Shown here: positions 5,447 to 11,131 of the stretch, one piece after another
Position numbering within the stretch: position 1 is the first letter of the stretch
How the letters are laid out: each line of letters starts with the position of its first letter
Source of the DNA: Actinobacteria bacterium RBG_16_64_13
Lineage (GTDB): Bacteria > Actinomycetota > Thermoleophilia > RBG-16-64-13
Assembly (NCBI GenBank): GCA_001768675.1
Contig: MELN01000060.1
Span: forward strand, 24,879 to 36,009
Length of the DNA stretch: 11,131 bases
Reading direction: 5' to 3'
Made by a program: the position numbers and the translations under genes
Notes under the pieces: generated by a model
The model's input: the letters and a program-made list of their open reading frames with translations, nothing else
Database searches by the model: none
Told to the model about the DNA's origin: nothing

Positions 5447-8064
5447 ACCGGGCCCAGGCCGGCGTCGGCGCCTGGCTCTGCCGTCCCGCCCACCTTCTCG
5501 AACACCAACTCCAGATTGCGCTCGCCCACTCGGACGGTGTCGCCGTCGCGGAAGTCGCCTTTGAGCAGCGCCAGCGCCACCTGGTCCTGGATCTCCTTCT
5601 GGATGAGCCGTTTGAGCGGCCGGGCGCCGTAGGCCGGGTCGTAGCCCTGCTGGGCCAGATAGGCCTTGGCGGCATCGGTGATCTCCAGCGTGATGTCACG
5701 CGCGGCCAGGCGTTTGCGCAGCAGCGTCAACTGGATGTCGACGATGCCCTTGATGTGTTCCAGGGTCAGCCGGTGGAAGATGATCACCTCGTCCACCCGG
5801 TTGAGGAACTCGGGCTTGAAGGTGGTCCGCATGAGCTCGGTCACGCGGGCGTCCATCTCGATCTCGGTGATTGCAGGGTCGAGGATGAACTCGCTACCGA
5901 TGTTGGAGGTCATGATGACCACGGTGTTCTTGAAGTCCACCGTGCGGCCGTGGCCATCGGTGAGCCGGCCCTCGTCGAGGATCTGCAACAGCAGGTTGAA
6001 GACGTCGGGGTGGGCCTTCTCGATCTCGTCGAGGAGCAGCACCGAGTAGGGGCGGCGCCGCACGGCCTCGGTGAGGTAGCCGCCCTCCTCGTAGCCTACG
6101 TAGCCGGGCGGCGCCCCGATGAGCCGGGCCACGGAGTGCCGTTCCTGGAACTCGCTCATGTCCACCCGGATCATGGCCTTCTCGTCGTCGAACATGAACT
6201 CGGCGAGGGCCCGGCCCAGTTCGGTCTTGCCCACGCCGGTGGGCCCCAAGAAGATGAAGCTGCCGATGGGCCGGTTGGGGTCCTGCAGGCCGGCGCGGGC
6301 CCGCCGGATGGCGCTCGCTACCGCTTGCAGCGCGTCGTCCTGTCCGACTACCCGGTTGTGCAGACGTTCCTCCATGTGGATGAGCTTTTCCACTTCGCCC
6401 TCGAGCAGGCGCGACACCGGGATGCCCGTCCACTTGGCCACCACCTCGGCGATGTCTTCCTCCTCCACCTCTTCTTTCAACATCTTCACGTCGCGCTGGA
6501 GCTCGTTCAGGCGCTCGTTCTCAACAACCAGTTGCCGCTCCGCCTCGGGGATCTTGCCGTAGCGCAGCTCCGCGGCCTTCTGCAGGTCGCCGACCCGCTC
6601 CGCCTTTTCGGTTTCGGTCTTGGCAGCGTCGATCTGCTCCTTGAGCGCCCGGATCTTGCCGATGGCCTCCTTCTCCGCCTGCCAGTGCGCCTTCATGCCG
6701 GCCGATTCTTCGCGCAGCCCCGCCAGCTCGGCCTCGATGGCCTTGCGCCGCTCTTTCGAGGCGGCGTCCTTCTCCTTGCTGAGGGCGTGGTGCTCGATGT
6801 CGAGCTGCTTGATGCGCCGCTCCACCTGGTCGATCTCCAGCGGCATCGAGTCGATCTCGATTCGGAGCTTGCTGGCGGCTTCGTCCATCAGATCGATGGC
6901 CTTGTCGGGCAGGAAGCGGTCGGAGATGTAGCGATGGGAGAGAACCGCCGCCGCCACCAGGGCCGAATCCTGGATCCGGACTCCATGGTGCACCTCGTAG
7001 CGCTCCTTGAGTCCCCGCAGGATGGCGATTGTGTCTTCAACGGTCGGTTCCCCGACCAGTACGGGCTGAAAGCGCCGTTCGAGAGCGGCGTCCTTTTCCA
7101 CGTATTTGCGGTACTCGTCGAGGGTGGTCGCGCCCACTACCCGGAGTTCGCCCCGGGCCAGCATGGGTTTCAGCATGTTGGACGCATCGACCGCGCCTTC
7201 GGCGCCCCCCGCGCCCACGATGGTGTGCATCTCGTCGATAAAAGTGACGATCTCGCCTTCGGAATCGGCGATCTCCTTGAGTACGGCTTTGAGGCGCTCC
7301 TCGAACTCGCCCCGGTACTTGGCCCCTGCCACCATGGCTCCGATGTCGAGGGCGACCACCCGTTTGTTCTTGAGGCCCTCGGGAACGTCGCCCGACACGA
7401 TGCGCTGCGCCAACCCTTCAGCGATGGCCGTCTTGCCCACTCCCGGCTCGCCGATGAGGACGGGGTTGTTCTTCGTCCGGCGGCTGAGGACTTGGATCAC
7501 GCGGCGTATCTCGTCGTCGCGCCCGATGACAGGGTCGAGCTTGCCCCGGCGGGCCAGTTCGGTGAGGTCTCGGCCGAAACGCTGCAGAGCCTGGTACTTC
7601 TCCTCGGCGTTGGGGTCCTCGGCCCGTTGTGAGCCCCGGATGTCTTTGAGCACCTGGAATATCGCGTCGCGAGTCACCCCGTAGCGCCGCAGCAGGTCGC
7701 CAAGCCAACCTCTGCTCGCCGCGAGTCCCATGAGCACGTGCTCGGTGGAGACATAGGCGTCCTTCATGCTGTCGGCCTCGCCCTGAGCGGCGTCAAGCGC
7801 CTGTTGCGTCTCCTGGGCCAGGCCGATCTGGGTGGCTCCGTGCACGGTGGAGAAGTAGTCCAGCCGTTTCTCCAGCTCCGCTCGGACCGCCGCATGGCCC
7901 GCGCCGATCCGCTCGAAGATGGGTACGGCGAGGCCGCCTTCCTGGTCGAGCAGTGCCACTGCCAGATGCTCCGGCTCTATCTGGGCGTGACCGCGTTCCT
8001 GCACGAGTTTCTGCGCGGCGGCCAGCGTTTCTTGAGTCTTGAGGGTAAGACGATCCAGTTGCAT
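5443..8064 (-). CDS. clpB: ATP-dependent protein disaggregase ClpB (Hsp100)
   Basis: This 873-residue AAA+ chaperone extracts polypeptides from aggregates and works with DnaK. The Clp N-terminal double repeat is at about 1-145. Nucleotide-binding domain 1 has Walker A GEPGVGKT (205-212), pore loop KYRGEFEERLK (249-259), Walker B FIDE (275-278) and arginine fingers R330/R331. The coiled-coil middle domain, which marks ClpB and is absent from ClpA or shortened in ClpC, spans about 408-533. Domain 2 has Walker A GPTGVGKT (607-614), pore loop GYVGYEEGG (654-662), Walker B LLLDE ending at 680, sensor TSN (719-721), finger R756 and sensor-2 GARPLKR (813-819). There is no ClpP-binding IGF-type loop. 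All catalytic residues are intact. ATG 8064 is preferred, with GGAGG (8074-8078) 9 nt upstream; ATG 8070 is only 3 nt from it. No HspR-type HAIR inverted repeat is seen in the short gap after the penicillin-binding protein gene. Confidence 0.97.
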   Translation of the reverse strand: MQLDRLTLKTQETLAAAQKLVQERGHAQIEPEHLAVALLDQEGGLAVPIFERIGAGHAAVRAELEKRLDYFSTVHGATQIGLAQETQQALDAAQGEADSMKDAYVSTEHVLMGLAASRGWLGDLLRRYGVTRDAIFQVLKDIRGSQRAEDPNAEEKYQALQRFGRDLTELARRGKLDPVIGRDDEIRRVIQVLSRRTKNNPVLIGEPGVGKTAIAEGLAQRIVSGDVPEGLKNKRVVALDIGAMVAGAKYRGEFEERLKAVLKEIADSEGEIVTFIDEMHTIVGAGGAEGAVDASNMLKPMLARGELRVVGATTLDEYRKYVEKDAALERRFQPVLVGEPTVEDTIAILRGLKERYEVHHGVRIQDSALVAAAVLSHRYISDRFLPDKAIDLMDEAASKLRIEIDSMPLEIDQVERRIKQLDIEHHALSKEKDAASKERRKAIEAELAGLREESAGMKAHWQAEKEAIGKIRALKEQIDAAKTETEKAERVGDLQKAAELRYGKIPEAERQLVVENERLNELQRDVKMLKEEVEEEDIAEVVAKWTGIPVSRLLEGEVEKLIHMEERLHNRVVGQDDALQAVASAIRRARAGLQDPNRPIGSFIFLGPTGVGKTELGRALAEFMFDDEKAMIRVDMSEFQERHSVARLIGAPPGYVGYEEGGYLTEAVRRRPYSVLLLDEIEKAHPDVFNLLLQILDEGRLTDGHGRTVDFKNTVVIMTSNIGSEFILDPAITEIEMDARVTELMRTTFKPEFLNRVDEVIIFHRLTLEHIKGIVDIQLTLLRKRLAARDITLEITDAAKAYLAQQGYDPAYGARPLKRLIQKEIQDQVALALLKGDFRDGDTVRVGERNLELVFEKVGGTAEPGADAGLGPV

Positions 8065-8120
8065 ACTCATCCGCCTCCGTGTACCTACAGCTACGGCCTA
8101 GCTACCCCGGAGTGGGCCCT

Positions 8121-10208
8121 CTAGAAACTCGTGGAGGGGGGTGAAGTGGTGGTGGTCGGCGGTGCCGTGATGTCCGGCGGGAGGCCGTCGGAGGGGTTCG
8201 TCCCGAAGATGGTGGTGGTGGTGCTGATGGTGCTGCTGGAGGTCGGGGCGACCGCGTAGGTGCTCTGGAAGAATGGGTCGTATCTGACATGCACCGAAGG
8301 CACCGGGAACTCCTCTTCGGGATAGTCACGGTCGGCTACATCCATGAACTTCTGCCACATGATGGCGGGGAAGCTGCCCCCGGTCACCTTGATGCCGTGC
8401 ACGTCGTCCATGGGGATCTGGGCCTCAGGATGTCCCATCCACACAGCGGTGGAGAGGCTGGGCGTGTAGCCGCAGAACCAGGCGTCGTACCATTCGGTCG
8501 CGGTTCCGGTCTTACCGGCAGCCGGGCGGCCTATGCCGGCCTTCGTCCCGGTGCCGCTCGTGATGTTCATCTCCAGAATGCGGGTCACCTCAGAAGCTAC
8601 GCCGGCGGATATGCCCTGAGTCTGCTTCGGCTCAGCCTCCCAGATAACGTCGCCGTTCGCATCTTTGATGCGCAGGATGATGGTCGGCTCGATGTGCTGG
8701 CCGCCGTTCCCCAGCGTCGCATAGGCCGATGCCATTTCGAGCGGTGATACCCCATACGTCAGGCCCCCCAACGAGATGGCTGGGTCCGCGTTGAGGAACG
8801 AGGTGATACCCATACGTTGGGCAACATCCACGATCTGCTCGGCTCCCACGTCAAGGGCCATCTGCGCGTACACGGTGTTGTCACTGCGGAGGGTCGCCTC
8901 GACCACGCCGGAGTTGCCGTAGTAGCTGTTGCCGTAGGTCTTGACGTTCCACGGCTCGGGAGCGCCGGGATACGTGAGCGAGAGCGGCATGGACTCGTAA
9001 TAGGTGTTCCAGGGATCGATACCCATCTCGATAGCAGCGACGAGGACGAAAGTCTTGAACGCCGAGCCCGGCTGGCGGCGGCCCTGCGCGGCGAGGTTGA
9101 ACTTGGAGCTGTCGTAGTCGCTTCCTCCCACCATGGCCCTGATGTAGCCGGTCTTGGTCTCGATGCTCACCAGTGCCGCGGACGGGTCACCTTCTTCGTC
9201 GAGAGTGGTGGTGATGGCCTCGGTGGCGAGCTTCTGGTAGGCGGGGTTGATCGTCGTCTCTACTCGGAGCCCTCCCCCGAAGACCTCTTTCTCGCCGAAC
9301 ATATCGATAAGCTGCTTCCGAACGAAGGCAACCACATACGGTTCCTGCATCTTGGTGTAGGGGGAATACGGAGCCAGGTCAAGGGGTTCGTTCAGCGCCT
9401 CGGCGGCTTCTCTGTCGGTAACAAACCCCAGTTCGCTCATCTTCTCGAGTACCTGGTTGCGGCGCTCGAGAGCGTCCTTCGGGTGCTTGCGAGGGGAGTA
9501 GGCGGTGGGGGCCTGCGGGAGGCCGGCAAGAAGAGCCGCCTCCGCCAGGTCGAGATCCGCCGGGTCCTTGTCGAAGTAGGTGCGGGCAGCCGCTTCCACC
9601 CCGTATGCGTTCGAACCGAAATACACCGTGTTGAGATACATGTCGATGATCTCGTTCTTGGAGTACTTGCGCTCCATCTGCCAGGCCAGGGCCATCTCGT
9701 TGAACTTGCGCGCGTAGGACATGTCGGTGCGGTCGAGATAAAGATTTCCGACGAGTTGCATCGTGATGGTGGAGAAGCCTTCAGTCACTTCTTGGGCCTG
9801 GATGTTGGTCACCAGAGCTCGGACGAACCCTTCGAAATCCCCCCCGCTGTGGCCGTAGAAGCGTTCGTCTTCCACCGACACCAGGGCCAGCCGCAGGATG
9901 TCAGGGATCTCCTTGCCGCTGATGACGGTGCGGTTCTCCTCACCGTGCAGATACGCGAGCAAGGTCCCGTCCGAAGCGTAGATCTGGGTGGTCTGCGCCA
10001 GGGTCACCTCACCCTGGGCTTCGAGGGAAGGCAGGTCTTGTTCCACGGCCGCCACGGTGTGCAGGCCCAGCATGAGCACTCCCGCGAGGAGTCCAAGCGC
10101 GGCCAAGGGAACGACTACCACGACCCCGATGAGGATGACGACGCGACGGCGTTGCGTCACGTGGGAACGTCGCTGTCGCGCGCTACGTCTTTCTCTACCG
10201 ACCTTCAT
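8121..10208 (-). CDS. Class A penicillin-binding protein (bifunctional transglycosylase/transpeptidase, PBP1A-like)
   Basis: The 695-residue enzyme polymerises lipid II glycan strands and cross-links their peptides on the outer face of the membrane. A basic, Arg-rich cytoplasmic N terminus (1-22) is followed by one membrane span (about 23-48). The GT51 domain covers about 60-240, with catalytic E113 in the EDERFYGHSGGD motif, FSTITMQLVGN (145-155) and E179 in MERKYSKNEI. The transpeptidase domain covers about 290-625: nucleophile S382 in GSAFK, SDN at 442-444 and KTGT at 566-569. A 41-residue Thr/Ser/Pro tail (655-695) ends the protein, as is common in actinobacterial class A PBPs. No PASTA domain is present. 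ATG 10208 is chosen because GAGG (10214-10217) lies 5 nt upstream. An in-frame ATG at 10256 would add 16 residues but lacks a Shine-Dalgarno and is only 11 nt from a -10-like box. clpB follows 56 nt downstream. Confidence 0.93.
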   Translation of the reverse strand: MKVGRERRSARQRRSHVTQRRRVVILIGVVVVVPLAALGLLAGVLMLGLHTVAAVEQDLPSLEAQGEVTLAQTTQIYASDGTLLAYLHGEENRTVISGKEIPDILRLALVSVEDERFYGHSGGDFEGFVRALVTNIQAQEVTEGFSTITMQLVGNLYLDRTDMSYARKFNEMALAWQMERKYSKNEIIDMYLNTVYFGSNAYGVEAAARTYFDKDPADLDLAEAALLAGLPQAPTAYSPRKHPKDALERRNQVLEKMSELGFVTDREAAEALNEPLDLAPYSPYTKMQEPYVVAFVRKQLIDMFGEKEVFGGGLRVETTINPAYQKLATEAITTTLDEEGDPSAALVSIETKTGYIRAMVGGSDYDSSKFNLAAQGRRQPGSAFKTFVLVAAIEMGIDPWNTYYESMPLSLTYPGAPEPWNVKTYGNSYYGNSGVVEATLRSDNTVYAQMALDVGAEQIVDVAQRMGITSFLNADPAISLGGLTYGVSPLEMASAYATLGNGGQHIEPTIILRIKDANGDVIWEAEPKQTQGISAGVASEVTRILEMNITSGTGTKAGIGRPAAGKTGTATEWYDAWFCGYTPSLSTAVWMGHPEAQIPMDDVHGIKVTGGSFPAIMWQKFMDVADRDYPEEEFPVPSVHVRYDPFFQSTYAVAPTSSSTISTTTTIFGTNPSDGLPPDITAPPTTTTSPPSTSF

Positions 10209-10267
10209 ACCGACCTCGGGGATCGTACGGCTGATGTTCCGCGTGTGCGGAGTCATCTGACAGACGT

Positions 10268-10273
10268 ATTCTA
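10268..10273 (-). promoter_or_regulatory. Candidate -10 box of the penicillin-binding protein gene
   Basis: The minus strand reads TAGAAT, 5 of 6 matches to TATAAT. Transcription from about 10261 would give a leader of about 53 nt to ATG 10208, including its GAGG. No recognisable -35 lies 16-18 bp upstream. Confidence 0.4.
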
Positions 10274-10325
10274 GCCCGCCGGCGTTTCTTCGACACTTCT
10301 AGCGGGAGTAGGGATGGCGAGTTAC

Positions 10326-10331
10326 TATGAT
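10326..10331 (+). promoter_or_regulatory. Candidate -10 box of the SLH-protein gene
   Basis: TATGAT matches TATAAT at 5 of 6 positions and lies within the inverted repeat CTATG-ATG-CATAG (10325-10337). A start near 10338 would produce a leader of about 195 nt. The hexamer 17 bp upstream is not -35-like. Confidence 0.3.
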
Positions 10332-10339
10332 GCATAGAC

Positions 10340-10358
10340 TGGACATGATTCATGTTCA
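10340..10358. promoter_or_regulatory. Palindromic candidate operator
   Basis: TGGACATGATTCATGTTCA is an interrupted palindrome. ACATGA (10343-10348) and TCATGT (10350-10355) are perfect reverse complements around one central base, and the outer TG/CA pairs match after one mismatch. At 16 of 18 symmetric positions plus a centre it has the size and shape of a site for a dimeric helix-turn-helix repressor. It lies just downstream of the TATGAT box, where binding would block initiation. The regulator is not identifiable. Confidence 0.4.
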
Positions 10359-10446
10359 CTCGTGAGTCGACGTGTCTGAAGGGGGGGCCGGAGGTGCGTC
10401 ACACAAGGTCAGGGCCACTACGCTTGGTCCCGGAGTCGCCGGATGG

Positions 10447-10527
10447 TCCTCCCTGCTCAAGCCAGCCAATTCCCGCGGCAGACGCCGCATATCACTCGTC
10501 AGGTGCTTTCGTCCAGGCAGAGGAGGA
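10447..10527 (+). promoter_or_regulatory. SLH-gene leader able to sequester its own ribosome binding site
   Basis: TCCTCCCTGCT (10447-10457) can pair with GGCAG-A-GGAGGA (10516-10527): ten Watson-Crick pairs and one G-U, with only A10521 bulged. This would bury nearly all of the AGGAGG ribosome binding site. The enclosed 58 nt contains its own hairpin, GCGGC/GCCGC (10475-10479 and 10484-10488) with a 4-nt loop. This is complementarity seen by eye; no folding energy was calculated. Confidence 0.35.
10521..10526 (+). promoter_or_regulatory. Strong ribosome binding site of the SLH-protein gene
   Basis: AGGAGG lies 6 nt before ATG 10533 and fixes that start. An earlier ATG at 10528 is only 1 nt from it and is followed after one codon by TGA. 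Confidence 0.75.
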
Positions 10528-10532
10528 ATGAG

Positions 10533-11131
10533 ATGAGAGGTAGGAAGAGAAGGGTCAGAGGGCGGGCGGCATTGTGGCTTGCTCTGACCGCGCTGATCGT
10601 TTTGTTCGTCTTGCTGGGCTCCGGCGCAGCCTTTGCCGCCCCACCCTGGACCGATGCGCCTAACAGTTGGTGGATCAGCGCCTACAACGTCACCGATACG
10701 CAGGCGGCCACGGTAGCCGACGGCTATCCCGACGGGACGTTCCGTCCGGGACTTGCCGTGAACCGTGCCCAGTTTGCCAAGATGGTGGTGGAGGGCATGG
10801 GTGTGCCTACGGCCTTCCCGTTCACTCCCACTTTCCGGGACGTGCCCGCCTCCTACTACTTCTATCCCTGGATCGAAGGCGGAGTAGCCGCCGGGATCAT
10901 CTCCGGCTTCGGCGACGGTACGTTCCGGCCCACCAACAGCATCAGCCGGCAGCAAGCCGATACCATCCTGGGCTCGTACCTCGCGCAGAAAGAGCTGAAC
11001 CTTCGGGGGCACATCGGGGGTCACTCGGCCAACTACCCGTCTTTGAACACTTGGTACATGGCCGAAGGCGTTGCGATTCTCAATGGTTTCGCGGACGGCG
11101 GCAATGTCGCTTCGGTGCACGCTCCGGCTAC
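10533..11131 (+). CDS. SLH-domain surface protein, N-terminal part (3' end outside window)
   Basis: The frame stays open from ATG 10533 to the right edge, giving 199 complete codons. A very basic N-region (MRGRKRRVRGR) and hydrophobic core (about 12-30) end in AAFA-A, a standard signal peptidase I site after residue 35. Two S-layer-homology repeats follow. The first (about 50-90) has DGYPDGTFRPG and NRAQFAKMVV. The second (about 100-150) has FRDVP, YPWIEGGVAAGIISGFGDGTFRP and SRQQADTILG. A third, degenerate one begins near 168 (YPSLNTWYMAEGVAIL, then NGFADGG) and is cut by the window edge. SLH repeats bind secondary cell-wall polymers and hold proteins at the cell surface. What the rest of the protein carries is unknown. 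It is divergent from the peptidoglycan synthase gene, so an envelope link is plausible. The long leader may regulate translation. Confidence 0.9.
   Translation, partial: MRGRKRRVRGRAALWLALTALIVLFVLLGSGAAFAAPPWTDAPNSWWISAYNVTDTQAATVADGYPDGTFRPGLAVNRAQFAKMVVEGMGVPTAFPFTPTFRDVPASYYFYPWIEGGVAAGIISGFGDGTFRPTNSISRQQADTILGSYLAQKELNLRGHIGGHSANYPSLNTWYMAEGVAILNGFADGGNVASVHAPA

Larger units (their letters stand above)
10209..10532. promoter_or_regulatory. Divergent intergenic region between the PBP and SLH-protein genes
   Basis: About 320 bp separate the two divergent starts. The PBP side has a -10-like box at 10268-10273 (-). The middle has a -10-like TATGAT at 10326-10331 (+), overlapped by a short inverted repeat (CTATG/CATAG, 10325-10337), then a 19-bp imperfect palindrome at 10340-10358. 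The SLH side is a GC-rich leader with a hairpin and a potential Shine-Dalgarno-pairing segment. I see no coding sequence here with a plausible start and composition, and no match to a riboswitch class that I can recognise. Confidence 0.55.

Noticed and set aside
4756..7632. Very long open frame (958 codons) on the plus strand opposite clpB
   Set aside because: It runs antisense to an unmistakable ClpB and across the UPF0126 gene. GC-rich third positions remove stops from the antisense frame, and the translation is low-complexity with no recognisable domain.
8031..8046. CTTGAGT resembling a half-site of the HspR HAIR element at the 5' end of clpB
   Set aside because: It is followed by a direct, not inverted, copy of CTTGAG. 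It lies in codons for LKTQE within clpB and lacks the ACTCAAG partner at 7-bp spacing.
8125..8270. GGT/GGTGGT-rich stretch that looks like a simple-sequence repeat
   Set aside because: It encodes the Thr/Ser/Pro tail of the penicillin-binding protein through ACC-type codons, so it is a coding low-complexity region rather than an independent repeat element.
8817..10274. Open frame of 485 codons on the plus strand opposite the PBP gene
   Set aside because: It is antisense to intact GT51 and transpeptidase motifs; the composition fits a codon-bias shadow and no family is recognisable.
10390..10460. Possible cyclic di-GMP riboswitch in the SLH leader
   Set aside because: Some GC-rich blocks superficially resemble the GEMM-I core, but the GAAA tetraloop, its receptor and the conserved ACGCAAAGCC stretch are not found.
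10356..11120. Open frame of 254 codons on the minus strand opposite the SLH gene
   Set aside because: The plus strand has a strong ribosome binding site, a signal peptide and SLH repeats; the opposite frame is a shadow that also covers the intergenic region.

Overview
The window looks like an ordinary chromosomal stretch of a high-GC bacterium, most likely an uncultivated or deep-branching member of the Actinomycetota. That placement is an inference from the strong G/C bias at third codon positions, a class A penicillin-binding protein with a Thr/Ser/Pro-rich tail, apparent leaderless starts, and an S-layer-homology (SLH) protein of a style I associate with such lineages. It carries no integrase, transposase, phage gene, CRISPR array, tRNA or rRNA.

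Layout: (1) 3-215 (+) is the 3' end of a PHP-family metal-dependent phosphoesterase, running in from the left. (2) 304-948 (+) is a uracil-DNA glycosylase superfamily protein that keeps the four family 4 iron-sulfur cysteines but has lost the recognisable catalytic motifs. (3) 1042-1962 (+) is a membrane-anchored or secreted phosphodiester glycosidase (NAGPA-type domain). (4) 2072-3475 (-) is a TrmA/RlmD-type 5-methyluridine RNA methyltransferase, translationally overlapped by the AI-2E family membrane protein upstream of it, 3468-4664 (-). (5) 4760-5446 (+) is a TRIC/UPF0126 membrane protein that appears to be leaderless. (6) 5443-8064 (-) is the ClpB disaggregase, whose stop codon interlocks with that of the UPF0126 gene in one CTAG. 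(7) 8121-10208 (-) is a bifunctional class A penicillin-binding protein just upstream of clpB on the same strand. (8) 10533-11131 (+) is the start of an SLH-domain surface protein, running off the right edge.

The envelope theme is clear: phosphodiester glycosidase, two polytopic membrane proteins, a peptidoglycan synthase and an S-layer protein. These sit beside housekeeping genes for RNA modification, protein disaggregation and DNA repair. No dedicated multi-gene accessory or defence system is visible.

The points most worth a second look are the non-canonical uracil-DNA glycosylase-like protein and the divergent PBP/SLH intergenic region. The latter holds a -10-like box beside a 19-bp imperfect palindrome, followed by a long leader that can base-pair with the SLH gene's Shine-Dalgarno. 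The leaderless UPF0126 promoter is the third.
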